Numbered from the stretch's first letter, positions 1 through 6,868 are shown. The stretch is DNA of 8,403 bases from Candidatus Profundicultor aquiphilus (GCA_013314795.1 JABUEZ010000081.1:1-8403), one strand, 5' to 3'. A program made the numbers and translations. Notes: generated by a model not told the origin, from the letters alone.

Positions 1-330
1 GTAATTGGCATCCTCTTCAATGTACTTCCCACAGGAAGGACACCTCTTGCGAGGCTTACATCCTCGAAGAAGCGCCATTTCTTCTTTTAAGTCTTCTATT
101 TCCTCTTCTAAGGACAAAAGTTGCTGATATTTTTCCTGGAGTCTTTCTCTTCGGATTTCCTGTTCTCCCTGACGAAAAAGGGTATACACGGTTTCTCCCA
201 ACTCAAGGAGTGCGCCAAGCCATTCCCTCTTTAGAGGAGCCAACCTGAATCGCAGCATCCACAGGCGCAAAAACGGAACCATTGTTATCACCTTATCCAT
301 CATCAGGATTTGTGTCACCCATTTTAACAT
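1..330 (-). CDS. Coiled-coil protein with N-terminal part of a zinc ribbon (partial, runs off left edge)
   Basis: An open frame starts at an ATG whose first base is 330 and continues without a stop to position 1, giving 110 residues of an incomplete gene. The start is supported by GGGGAGGAAT directly upstream. Residues 1-50 are mixed hydrophobic and basic, with no convincing signal peptide or full membrane helix. Residues about 54-89 are rich in Glu, Lys, Arg, Gln and Leu (for example LEEEIEDLKEEMALL) and look like an alpha-helical coiled coil. Residues 97-101 read CPSCG, followed by KYIEEDANY at the edge. This resembles the first knuckle of a zinc ribbon of the form CPxCG...A.(F/Y)CxxCG, whose second knuckle would lie outside the window. 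The specific family is not recognised and no function is assigned. The gene is divergent from the ABC importer. The reading frame and start are fairly secure; the zinc-ribbon call is inference from half a motif. Confidence 0.7.
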   Translation of the reverse strand, partial: MLKWVTQILMMDKVITMVPFLRLWMLRFRLAPLKREWLGALLELGETVYTLFRQGEQEIRRERLQEKYQQLLSLEEEIEDLKEEMALLRGCKPRKRCPSCGKYIEEDANY

Positions 331-382
331 ATTCCTCCCCGGAAGCTAAAAACTTCTCGCCAAATCTTCACAAACGAATCTG

Positions 383-394
383 TTAATACATTAA
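383..394. promoter_or_regulatory. Small AT-rich inverted repeat, possible operator
   Basis: TTAAT-AC-ATTAA is a perfect 5+5 inverted repeat ending 14 bases before the -35 box of the ABC operon promoter. TTAATAC also occurs twice in tandem (383-389 and 391-397), and TGTTAA recurs at 381 and 399, 18 bases apart. The position would suit a regulator of sugar uptake genes. AT-rich short repeats arise easily by chance, so this is only a candidate. Confidence 0.25.
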
Positions 395-408
395 TACCTG
401 TTAAATGA

Positions 409-438
409 TTGACAAGAAACCGTATTCTTCACTACAAT
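409..438 (+). promoter_or_regulatory. Sigma-70-type promoter for the ABC importer operon
   Basis: The -35 box is a perfect TTGACA (409-414). After an 18-base spacer comes TACAAT (433-438), one mismatch from TATAAT. The start of transcription would fall near 445, leaving a short leader that contains the ribosome binding site AAGGGGGG at 457-464, six bases before the GTG start at 471. On the opposite strand TTGTCA overlaps the same -35 box, but no good -10 box follows it, so the promoter of the divergent gene is not resolved. Confidence 0.65.
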
Positions 439-470
439 AAAGACACTTCAATCAATAAGGGGGGATAGCA

Positions 471-1964
471 GTGAAAAGAAACTTCTGGTTTGTGGTGTTC
501 ATCCTCTGTTTCGTGGTGGTCTCCACGTCTTTCGCCGCTGAAAAAACCTGGGAATCACAGCAAGGTGAATTCAGCGGTACCACTCTCACCGTTCTCATCA
601 CCGATCCCCATTCGGCTGTCGTGGAATCATGGAAACCAGAATGGGAAGCTCTGACCGGCGCCAAGGTGGAAATGGTTGTGGTGCCCTATGCATCACTCTA
701 CGACAAAATGATGACCGATTTTATTACCGGAACTGGAGCGTATGATTTAATTTGCTGGCCTTCAACCTGGGCAGGAGACGTAATGGGCGGCGAATGGGTT
801 ATTCCTCTTGATGACCTCATTAAGGAATACGGTTATCCTAACTGGGACGATGTAGCACCAGCCATAAAGACCGTGGTATCCTGGGCAAACAAGGTTTACG
901 CACTCCCCTACGACGGCGACTGCCACATGCTCTACTACCGGAAGGACGCACTGGAAAATCCCGATTACCAGGCAAAATTCAAAGAAAAATATGGATATGC
1001 CTATAACGTGCCTCCGAAGTCCTGGGAAGAGATTCGAGATATCGCCGAGTTCTTCACCGGCTGGGACTGGGACAACGATGGGGAAAATGAATATGGCATT
1101 GCCTTCATCGCTCAGAGAAAAACTCAGGCTATGTGGTCGTACCTTGATATTGCCATGCAATATGCCGCTCAACCAGGTGTCGCACCGTTCTTTGACCCTG
1201 AAACCATGGAACCGCTGGTCAATAATCCTGGCTGGGTCAAAGCTATGGAAGTGATCCAGGACATGACCAAATTTGCTCCTCCGGGACTTCTCAGTTACGG
1301 CTACAGTGAACTCCGTCAGGCTTATGTTTCCGGCAACTCGGCCATCGGCCTTGACTGGGGTGACATCGGAATCATGGAGCAGTCTGAGGAAAAATACGGG
1401 AGCAAAGTCAAAGGCCTTTTGGGCTATGGTCCACTCCCGGGAGCCATGAAAACCTACAACTTTAAGGAGAAAAAATGGGTTGAAGGGTACAACCAGGTTA
1501 ATTTCCTGAACTTTGGAGGATGGATTTTCTCCATCTCCAAGTTCTCCAAAAACCAGCTTGCTGCTTACAAATTCGCCACTTACTTCACCGCTCCGGAGAG
1601 AAGCATTCTGGACGTCTGTGGCATCCATGGCTATACTGGTGCAAATCCCTGGCGTTTCTCCCATTTCCAGAACATCGATAAATGGATAGAAGGGGGCTGG
1701 GGTAAAGAGTCGGTCACCAAATACCTCGGAACCATCCAGACCATTCTTTCTGATCCCAAGGCCGTCACAGATCTCCGTATCCCCGGCGCAGCAGAATATT
1801 ATGACTATCTTGACCTTTACCTGGCGCAGGTTCTCTCAGGCACAGCCAAACCAGAGGATGCCTGCAATAACATTTACAAAGAATGGGTCAAAATTACCGA
1901 AGCTCAGGGGAAGGAAAAACAGCTCAACCTCTATCGAGAGTCTCTGGGTCTACCGAAGAAGTAA
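471..1964 (+). CDS. Carbohydrate ABC transporter substrate-binding protein (extracellular solute-binding protein family 1 type)
   Basis: The 497-residue exported protein should bind a sugar or oligosaccharide outside the membrane and deliver it to the permease pair encoded downstream. It starts with GTG, chosen because AAGGGGGG lies six bases upstream and the signal peptide begins at once. Residues 1-5 are basic, 6-19 are hydrophobic, and a signal peptidase I site fits after Ala22 (SFA|AEK). There is no lipobox Cys at the cleavage site, so it looks soluble or released rather than a lipoprotein. The mature part opens with a beta strand (TTLTVLITD) and has the VESWKPEWEALTGAKVEMV layout typical of family 1 binding proteins. 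D199, D201, D203 and E207 in DWDNDGENEYG form a DxDxDG-like loop resembling a calcium-binding loop, which is common in large members of this family. Trp and Tyr are abundant, as in carbohydrate-binding sites. The substrate cannot be told from sequence. A strong terminator follows directly. Confidence 0.9.
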   Translation: MKRNFWFVVFILCFVVVSTSFAAEKTWESQQGEFSGTTLTVLITDPHSAVVESWKPEWEALTGAKVEMVVVPYASLYDKMMTDFITGTGAYDLICWPSTWAGDVMGGEWVIPLDDLIKEYGYPNWDDVAPAIKTVVSWANKVYALPYDGDCHMLYYRKDALENPDYQAKFKEKYGYAYNVPPKSWEEIRDIAEFFTGWDWDNDGENEYGIAFIAQRKTQAMWSYLDIAMQYAAQPGVAPFFDPETMEPLVNNPGWVKAMEVIQDMTKFAPPGLLSYGYSELRQAYVSGNSAIGLDWGDIGIMEQSEEKYGSKVKGLLGYGPLPGAMKTYNFKEKKWVEGYNQVNFLNFGGWIFSISKFSKNQLAAYKFATYFTAPERSILDVCGIHGYTGANPWRFSHFQNIDKWIEGGWGKESVTKYLGTIQTILSDPKAVTDLRIPGAAEYYDYLDLYLAQVLSGTAKPEDACNNIYKEWVKITEAQGKEKQLNLYRESLGLPKK

Positions 1965-1977
1965 CGCATCCCCTTTC

Positions 1978-2006
1978 AAAGCCGGGTGCATGCACCCGGC
2001 TTTTTT
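1978..2006 (+). terminator. Intrinsic terminator/attenuator between binding-protein and permease genes
   Basis: Positions 1978-2003 are a perfect 26-base palindrome centred on GCATGC. It folds as an 11-base-pair GC-rich stem with a 4-base loop and is followed by six T (2001-2006, partly within the stem). It begins 13 bases after the binding-protein stop and ends 33 bases before the first permease start. Such a site typically lets most transcripts end, or protects the 3' end, so the binding protein is made in excess over the membrane subunits. No separate promoter is evident between it and the permease, so read-through is the likely supply of permease mRNA. Confidence 0.85.
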
Positions 2007-2027
2007 GTTCCCTTAATTTTACCAACC

Positions 2028-2033
2028 GGGAGG
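2028..2033 (+). promoter_or_regulatory. Ribosome binding site that decides the first permease start
   Basis: GGGAGG lies six bases before the ATG at 2040. The frame stays open upstream to a GTG at 1986, but that codon sits inside the terminator hairpin and has no ribosome binding site, so 2040 is preferred. Confidence 0.8.
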
Positions 2034-2039
2034 AAAAGC

Positions 2040-2918
2040 ATGTTCAAGGGTGAAGAGCGAGTAAGAGCGATTAAAGTCGGCTTCATCGTCCCTGGCCTTT
2101 TGTACCTCATGCTTATGGCTGTATTTCCGATGATCTGGTCCTTCTCGCTGAGCTTTCAGCGATGGAAGGCCGCCACCGCCAGTCCCCGGGTTTTTGTGGG
2201 TCTTCGGAACTTCTATACCATTTTTTTCGAAGATCCGCGCTTCTGGAACAGTCTGCGCTTCACCGTTTTTTATGTCCTGATCGTGGTGGTTATAGAACTC
2301 TTTCTGGGTCTCCTTCTTGCCTACATCCTCAACGAAAAAATCCGTTTCCGTAACTTTTTCCGCGTGGTGTTTCTATTCCCCATGGCTGCCCCTCCCATCG
2401 GGATAGCATTCATGTGGCGGATGCTACTCAACCCTGACGCCGGGATTATGGTAAAAATCATGAATAGCCTCGGTATCAACGTGGTGCGGTGGCTTACCGA
2501 TGCCAAACTCACTCCTTTTGTGCTCATGAGTGTCGATATCTGGGAATGGACTCCTTTCATGTTTCTGGGGCTTCTGGCTGCTTTTCAGTCTTTACCGGTT
2601 GAACTGTACGATGCCGCCCAGGTCGACGGGGCCTCCCGTTTTCAAACTTTCCGGTTTATCACCTTTCCCCTTCTTCTTCCCATCGTTGTGACTCTTTTGC
2701 TTTTACGAGCCATCGACGCTTTTAAGCTTTTCGAACTGGTTTTTGGAATCACAGGAGGAGGGCCTGGGAGTAGCACTGAGTCGCTCTCCTACTACATCTA
2801 CACCGTGGGCTTTCAATATTTTGACCTGGGATACGCCTGCAGTCTGTCCTGGATATTTCTGGGTATAGTCCTTTTGATTTCCAATTTCCTGCTTCAACGA
2901 CTGCGCAAGGAGGTTTAA
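2040..2918 (+). CDS. ABC transporter permease, MalF/UgpA type (sugar uptake)
   Basis: This 292-residue inner-membrane protein is one half of the transmembrane channel of the importer. The start at 2040 (MFKGEERVRAIK) is set by GGGAGG upstream. A basic N-terminus leads into a first helix at about residues 13-35, and further hydrophobic stretches lie near 74-98, 108-130, 158-182, 212-232 and 264-285. This gives six helices, as expected for the BPD_transp_1 family. The cytoplasmic EAA loop that docks on the ATPase is clear: YDAAQVDGA at 190-198, followed by ITFPLLLP at 207-214. Length and layout match MalF-like sugar permeases without the large periplasmic insertion of enteric MalF. The next permease begins three bases after the stop. 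No nucleotide-binding subunit is encoded nearby. Confidence 0.9.
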   Translation: MFKGEERVRAIKVGFIVPGLLYLMLMAVFPMIWSFSLSFQRWKAATASPRVFVGLRNFYTIFFEDPRFWNSLRFTVFYVLIVVVIELFLGLLLAYILNEKIRFRNFFRVVFLFPMAAPPIGIAFMWRMLLNPDAGIMVKIMNSLGINVVRWLTDAKLTPFVLMSVDIWEWTPFMFLGLLAAFQSLPVELYDAAQVDGASRFQTFRFITFPLLLPIVVTLLLLRAIDAFKLFELVFGITGGGPGSSTESLSYYIYTVGFQYFDLGYACSLSWIFLGIVLLISNFLLQRLRKEV

Positions 2919-2921
2919 AAG

Positions 2922-3776
2922 GTGAGACCAAAAAAGAGGGTATCGGGATTTCTGATTTTTGCCTGGATATTCTTACTCCTTTTTACTTTCTGGACCCTTT
3001 TTCCTTTTTTCTGGGGCGTCATCACTTCAATCAAGTCTCCCGGTGAACAGTACAGCACTGCTTTTCTCCCTCACTTCCAGTTCAAGCCTTCTTCCTATGC
3101 CTGGCAGGTGGTACTGGGACAGGCTGAAGGCGAGAGGACAAGACAGGGCTTGCGCAATAGCATACTCATCTCTTCTTTAAGTTCTCTTCTGGTGCTTTTC
3201 ATGGGGGCTCTGGCTGGGTACTCTCTGGCTCGCTTCCGCTTCCATCGCTGGAAAAACAAAGATATCGCCGTATGGATTCTCTCCAACCGCATGTTCCCAC
3301 CAATTGCAGTGGCCATTCCTTTCTTTCTCATCATGCGAACCCTGAGGCTTCTTGATACCCTTCCGGCTATCATCATGGCCCATGTGGTCTATAATTTACC
3401 CTTAGCCATCTGGTTGATGATCGACTTCTTTCGGGAACTCCCTGAAGAGATTGAAGAAGCCGCGCTGATCGATGGTTGTTCTTCGTTTCAAGCCTTTCTA
3501 CGTATCGCGCTTCCCCTTTCTCTTCCAGGAATCGTGGCCGTCTATATTTTGTGTTTCATCTTCTCCTGGAACGAATTCCTCTTTGTGGTCACACTCTCCT
3601 ACCGTAAGACCATGACCATGCCAGTGATCATTGCCGGGGCCTTAACCGTACGGGGTCTTGATTTCTGGAAAGTATCAGCCCTGTCGCTCCTTGCGGTAAC
3701 GCCCCCGGTTATCCTGGCAGCTCTCACTTCACGGTACCTGATTCGAGGCTTGACCCTGGGAGCGGTAAAGGAATGA
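2922..3776 (+). CDS. ABC transporter permease, MalG/UgpE type (sugar uptake)
   Basis: This 284-residue partner permease completes the membrane channel. It uses a GTG start at 2922, with AAGGAGG at 2907-2913 inside the end of the preceding gene. The stop of that gene is only three bases away, indicating translational coupling. The first helix is about residues 9-31, and helices follow near 79-104, 115-139, 146-168, 201-222 and 248-273. LAGYSLARFRF at 97-107 is characteristic of MalG-type subunits. The EAA loop reads EEAALIDG (178-185), then IALPLSLPGI (195-204). It would pair with the upstream permease and an ATPase from another locus. A 59-base gap without a terminator separates it from the universal stress protein gene, so co-transcription is possible. 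Confidence 0.9.
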   Translation: MRPKKRVSGFLIFAWIFLLLFTFWTLFPFFWGVITSIKSPGEQYSTAFLPHFQFKPSSYAWQVVLGQAEGERTRQGLRNSILISSLSSLLVLFMGALAGYSLARFRFHRWKNKDIAVWILSNRMFPPIAVAIPFFLIMRTLRLLDTLPAIIMAHVVYNLPLAIWLMIDFFRELPEEIEEAALIDGCSSFQAFLRIALPLSLPGIVAVYILCFIFSWNEFLFVVTLSYRKTMTMPVIIAGALTVRGLDFWKVSALSLLAVTPPVILAALTSRYLIRGLTLGAVKE

Positions 3777-3823
3777 CCATTGCCTTTCTCACCAAAACAC
3801 GATAAGCTTTTGACAAAAGTAAA

Positions 3824-3828
3824 GGGGG
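3824..3828 (+). promoter_or_regulatory. Ribosome binding site that decides the uspA-family start
   Basis: GGGGG (within AAAGGGGGAA) lies seven bases before the ATG at 3836 but only one base before the in-frame ATG at 3830. The second ATG is therefore the likely start, and it also gives the MEISHILVPTDFS opening usual for the family. A TTGACA at 3810-3815 is not a usable -35 box here, because a -10 box at normal spacing would lie at the start codon. Confidence 0.7.
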
Positions 3829-3835
3829 AATGTCT

Positions 3836-4285
3836 ATGGAAATATCCCACATTCTGGTTCCAACCGATTTTTCTCTGTTCTCTGACTTAGCCATTAAAAA
3901 GGCGATCTCGCTGGGTAAAATATTCCAGGCCAAAATCACCGTCCTTCACGTCCTCACTCTGAGTGAAGTGAACGTCCTCACCTCTCAGCCAGGAAATCCC
4001 TGGGAAAACGTGGTTTTGCAGATTCAAAACGACATGATGGAAGAGGTACGTAAGGTCGCCGACCCGTCCTTTGATCTCAGCAAGATTTCCTTAGAGGTGG
4101 TTGCCGGAGAACCGGTAGAAGAAATTGCACGGTTTGCTGACGAAGGTAAGGTGGACCTCATCATTATGGGGACTCACGGAAGGACAGGACTGGCAAGCGT
4201 CTTTTTAGGAAGTGTCACCATAGGGGTGATCAAGAAAACCTGTGCCCCGGTAATGGTCGTCAAGTGCGCCGAAGCCCTGAAATAG
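3836..4285 (+). CDS. Universal stress protein, UspA family (ATP-binding type)
   Basis: This 149-residue single-domain cytoplasmic protein has the normal length of the family. The N-terminal strand and loop are ILVPTDFS (6-13), with the conserved Asp at 11. The C-terminal nucleotide loop is G112-x2-G115-x9-G125-S126 (MGTHGRTGLASVFLGS), the pattern linked to ATP binding in MJ0577-type members, so this protein probably binds ATP rather than belonging to the non-binding UspA class. It ends with the usual CAPVMVVK strand. Proteins of this family are thought to act in stress or energy-status signalling; the specific role here is unknown. It follows the ABC permease after 59 bases and may be the last gene of that operon. 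A strong terminator begins at its stop codon. Confidence 0.9.
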   Translation: MEISHILVPTDFSLFSDLAIKKAISLGKIFQAKITVLHVLTLSEVNVLTSQPGNPWENVVLQIQNDMMEEVRKVADPSFDLSKISLEVVAGEPVEEIARFADEGKVDLIIMGTHGRTGLASVFLGSVTIGVIKKTCAPVMVVKCAEALK

Positions 4286-4321
4286 AAGGGGGATATCTCC
4301 CCCCTTCTATTATTTATTTTT
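4281..4321 (+). terminator. Intrinsic terminator after the UspA-family gene
   Basis: A 12-base-pair perfect stem (4281-4292 with 4300-4311, GGGGG against CCCCC at the top) has a 7-base loop and is followed by the T-rich ATTTATTTTT. The stem starts inside the last codons of the gene. On the opposite strand the hairpin is followed by TTCAGGGC rather than a T tract, so it should end rightward transcripts efficiently but leftward ones (from the oxidoreductase cluster) poorly. Confidence 0.85.
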
Positions 4322-4329
4322 GACCCCAA

Positions 4330-5187
4330 TCACACCAAAAGTTGAAATTCGCGTGCCACACTTTCCTCAGACAATGTACCCTGATAAAGCAAATGAGAGC
4401 GGGGTATCTGAGTATAAAATTTCTCCTGATACGTTGGTTTACGATGGGTATAAAAAATGCCTAAAGGGATTCTCTCTCCCCACTCCAGGCTCTTCTCAAA
4501 GGCTTGGAATCGGTTACTTGGATCATGATTTTCCCCCAGGTAGTAGACCCTTTCTTTATACCAGCCGTAGGTGTTCACCCGGTTAAAGGTAACACAGGGT
4601 TGCAAAACATCGACCAGGGCAAAACCTTTCCAGGACAGGGCTTCTTTGAGGATTTTTTTTAATCCCTCGATATCTCCAGAAAATCCCCGGGCCACGAAAC
4701 TGGCATCCTGAGCAATGGCCAGGCTGAGAGGATTAAAGGGTGTGGACAGATTCCCCAGAGTCTGTACCTTGGAAAAAAACCCTTCCTCTGAAGTGGGTGA
4801 AGCCTGTCCCTTGGTCAAACCGTAGACCTGATTGTCGTGCACAACAACGGTGATGTCAGGGTTTCGACGGATGGCATGGAGCAAATGATTTCCGCCTTCC
4901 CCGTACATGCACCCATCCCCGGATTCGGCAATAACAAGAAGCTCAGGGTTCACGGTCTTAATGGCAAAGGCAACCGGAATGCTGCGCCCATGCAATCCAT
5001 TAAAAACATTGACTTTCAAATAGTGAGGAAGTTTTGCCGCCTGACCAATCCCCGAAACGAGGACCACCTTATGCGGTTCATAGCCAAGCTCAAAAAGCGT
5101 TTCCTTCAAGGCTTTCAAAATACCAAAATTCCCACACCCTGGACACCAGGCAATCTCTACTCCCTCCTGCTCAAACGGATTGGACAT
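4330..5187 (-). CDS. 2-oxoacid:ferredoxin oxidoreductase beta subunit (TPP-binding, KorB-like)
   Basis: The 285-residue catalytic subunit carries thiamine pyrophosphate and works with the fused subunit encoded just upstream to turn a 2-oxoacid plus CoA into acyl-CoA and CO2, reducing ferredoxin. The start at 5187 (MSNPFEQEG) is chosen because AAGGAGG lies nine bases upstream; the frame extends further only through the upstream gene. C15 and C18 lie in WCPGCGNFG, the first two cluster ligands of the family. The TPP/Mg motif begins with GDG at 90-92 and ends near HDN at 117-119, followed by YGLTKGQASPTS. C198 in QPCVTFN matches the fourth cluster cysteine. The third is missing: the usual GIGC reads GIGQ, with Gln at 49. 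GDGC also stands where many KorB proteins have GDGD. Both look like marks of a distinct subfamily rather than decay, since everything else is intact. The substrate (2-oxoglutarate, pyruvate or another 2-oxoacid) is undetermined. Confidence 0.85.
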   Translation of the reverse strand: MSNPFEQEGVEIAWCPGCGNFGILKALKETLFELGYEPHKVVLVSGIGQAAKLPHYLKVNVFNGLHGRSIPVAFAIKTVNPELLVIAESGDGCMYGEGGNHLLHAIRRNPDITVVVHDNQVYGLTKGQASPTSEEGFFSKVQTLGNLSTPFNPLSLAIAQDASFVARGFSGDIEGLKKILKEALSWKGFALVDVLQPCVTFNRVNTYGWYKERVYYLGENHDPSNRFQAFEKSLEWGERIPLGIFYTHRKPTYQEKFYTQIPRSHLLYQGTLSEESVAREFQLLV

Positions 5188-6868
5188 TGCGGAGCACCTC
5201 CTTGACTCGTTCACACAGTTCATCCACCAGAAACGGCCTCCCATCATATCGAGTGATACGCCTGGCAAAGGAAAGCCCGGTCTCATGTTCCAGAAGGTTA
5301 GCCAGTTGCCCCCAGTAATTGTTCTCAACCACGATGGGAAAAGGAAGACCTTCCAGGAATTCCCGTAACCCTCCAGGTAACGGCCATAACTCATTAAAGT
5401 GCACGAGACCCGCATCAATGCCTTCTTCATGGAGCTCCTCTCGTGCTTCCCTCAAAACTCCCCAGCTTGAACCCCAGCCAAGAAGCGTCACCTCTTTCCC
5501 CTCTACCAAGAAGGGCAGGCGAATCTCCTTTTTCATCGCCTCCCACTTTTTCATCCTTTTCTCATGCATGGCCACTCGCACGTCCAAGTCCTCCGTAAGA
5601 TGGCCACATTCATCATGTTCGTCACTATCCACCACCACCAGCGCCTTGCCACCCGGAATCGCCCGGGGAGAAACCCCTGAGGGAGTCAACGCATAACGGC
5701 AATAATCAGAAAAATCGCTGGCCTGAATCGGGGCATCAGGTATCTCCTCCATTTCAAGATTCCAATAGGAAACCTTGGAATCAGCCAGATACTGGTCGCT
5801 GAGGATAATAACCGGTACCTGGTATTTCTCAGCCAGATAAAAAGCTCTCCGGACGATGTTGATGGCGTCCTGCGGATCCCGAGGGGCAAAAACAAAACGG
5901 GGAAACTCATCGTGCCCGGCGTGGATGACGAAAGCAAGGTCTGCCTGTGAAGTTCTGGTGGGAAGACCAGTTGATGGTCCCGGTCGCTGTCCATTTATGA
6001 CTACAATCGGTACTTCGGTCATTGCTGCAAGACCCAGCCCCTCCACCATAAGGCAAAATCCACCACCAGAAGTACCGGTCATGGCTCGTGCCCCCGCATA
6101 GGATGCTCCCAGCGCCATGTTGACGGCCGCAATTTCATCTTCAGCTTGCTCCACCACAATACCATATTCCCTGATTTTTGAGGCCAGAAAATTCATGATT
6201 CCAGTAGAGGGAGTCATGGGATAGGCACTGTAAAAGGTACATCCAGCCAGGAGTGCGCCCAGACCCAGGGCCTGGTTTCCGTCAAGGAGAAACTGAGGAA
6301 CATCGTTCGGCATGGAGTTTCTCGTGGGCAAAACTGGGGGAATACCGACTATTCTTCTACCCCGCTGGAAGGCCAGTTTGTTTTTCTCCATCACTTCTTC
6401 TCCTTTTTTGGCAAAGATCTTTTCAATATAGGCCGCGACCAGCTCCGGTGCCAACCCGAGAATCGAACTAATTGCCCCCACCGCAATCATGTTGGCAAAG
6501 ACTTTGTTCCCTAACTGCACCGCTTCCTTTTCAAAATCGATGGATATAAAACGGTGAGAATCCGTAGACTTCTCCCCCAAACCAAAATTTCCCAGAATCA
6601 GACCGTTCTCCTTAACCTCGTGGTGATGCAATTGGTAGGTCAATGGATCAAGACATACCAGAAGGTCAAGATACCTTTTTGCTGCCCAAACTGGCCTATC
6701 GCTCAAACGAATATGAGTAAAAGTGTGTCCGCCCCGAATACGGGATTGATAGTCTTCCAAGGAAAATACGTAGTATCCACTTCGTTTGAGCATCAAAGAG
6801 AGAATTTCCGAAACGGTTTGAACACCCTGGCCGGCCGCCCCACCGACCTTTATTTCCCAGTCTACCAT
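5171..6868 (-). CDS. 2-oxoacid:ferredoxin oxidoreductase, fused gamma-alpha subunit (KorA-like)
   Basis: The 565-residue subunit is a natural fusion of the gamma and alpha parts of the four-subunit enzymes, as in KorA of two-subunit KorAB. The start at 6868 follows GAGGAGGG at 6876-6883. Residues about 1-175 are the gamma domain: GGAAGQG at 9-15 and SRIRGGHTFTHIR at 42-54, typical of the CoA-contacting domain. From about 192 the alpha part begins with DGNQALGLGALLAGC, followed by YPMTPST (216-222), QAEDEIAA (241-248) with the conserved acidic residues near the TPP ring, MTGTSGGGF (263-271) and GPSTGLPTRTSQADL (297-311). Residues about 400-565 form the C-terminal alpha/beta domain. Its last 17 bases overlap the beta-subunit gene, so the two are translationally coupled. 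No separate delta (8Fe ferredoxin-like) subunit is seen, which agrees with the two-subunit type. The 2-oxoacid used cannot be assigned from sequence alone. Confidence 0.88.
   Translation of the reverse strand: MVDWEIKVGGAAGQGVQTVSEILSLMLKRSGYYVFSLEDYQSRIRGGHTFTHIRLSDRPVWAAKRYLDLLVCLDPLTYQLHHHEVKENGLILGNFGLGEKSTDSHRFISIDFEKEAVQLGNKVFANMIAVGAISSILGLAPELVAAYIEKIFAKKGEEVMEKNKLAFQRGRRIVGIPPVLPTRNSMPNDVPQFLLDGNQALGLGALLAGCTFYSAYPMTPSTGIMNFLASKIREYGIVVEQAEDEIAAVNMALGASYAGARAMTGTSGGGFCLMVEGLGLAAMTEVPIVVINGQRPGPSTGLPTRTSQADLAFVIHAGHDEFPRFVFAPRDPQDAINIVRRAFYLAEKYQVPVIILSDQYLADSKVSYWNLEMEEIPDAPIQASDFSDYCRYALTPSGVSPRAIPGGKALVVVDSDEHDECGHLTEDLDVRVAMHEKRMKKWEAMKKEIRLPFLVEGKEVTLLGWGSSWGVLREAREELHEEGIDAGLVHFNELWPLPGGLREFLEGLPFPIVVENNYWGQLANLLEHETGLSFARRITRYDGRPFLVDELCERVKEVLRNVQSV
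5197..5203 (-). promoter_or_regulatory. Ribosome binding site of the beta-subunit gene, inside the upstream gene
   Basis: Read on the minus strand, AAGGAGG lies nine bases before the ATG at 5187, within the final codons of the gamma-alpha gene. It fixes the beta-subunit start despite an open frame that extends to about 5430. Confidence 0.8.

Noticed and set aside
762..1664. 300-residue minus-strand open frame opposite the binding-protein gene
   Set aside because: It is the antisense shadow of a clear solute-binding protein gene. It shows no recognisable family features, and no ribosome binding site was seen for it.
1986..2039. N-terminal extension of the first permease from a GTG at 1986
   Set aside because: The codon lies within the terminator hairpin and lacks a ribosome binding site, while ATG at 2040 has GGGAGG at the right distance.
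3810..3838. TTGACA at 3810 as a promoter for the UspA-family gene
   Set aside because: A -10 box at 17-base spacing would coincide with the start codon and reads TCTATG; the short CTTTT-GAC-AAAAG repeat there is too weak to be a terminator.
5188..5430. Upstream extension of the beta-subunit gene
   Set aside because: The extension is out-of-frame translation of the gamma-alpha gene. The family start and the ribosome binding site point to 5187.
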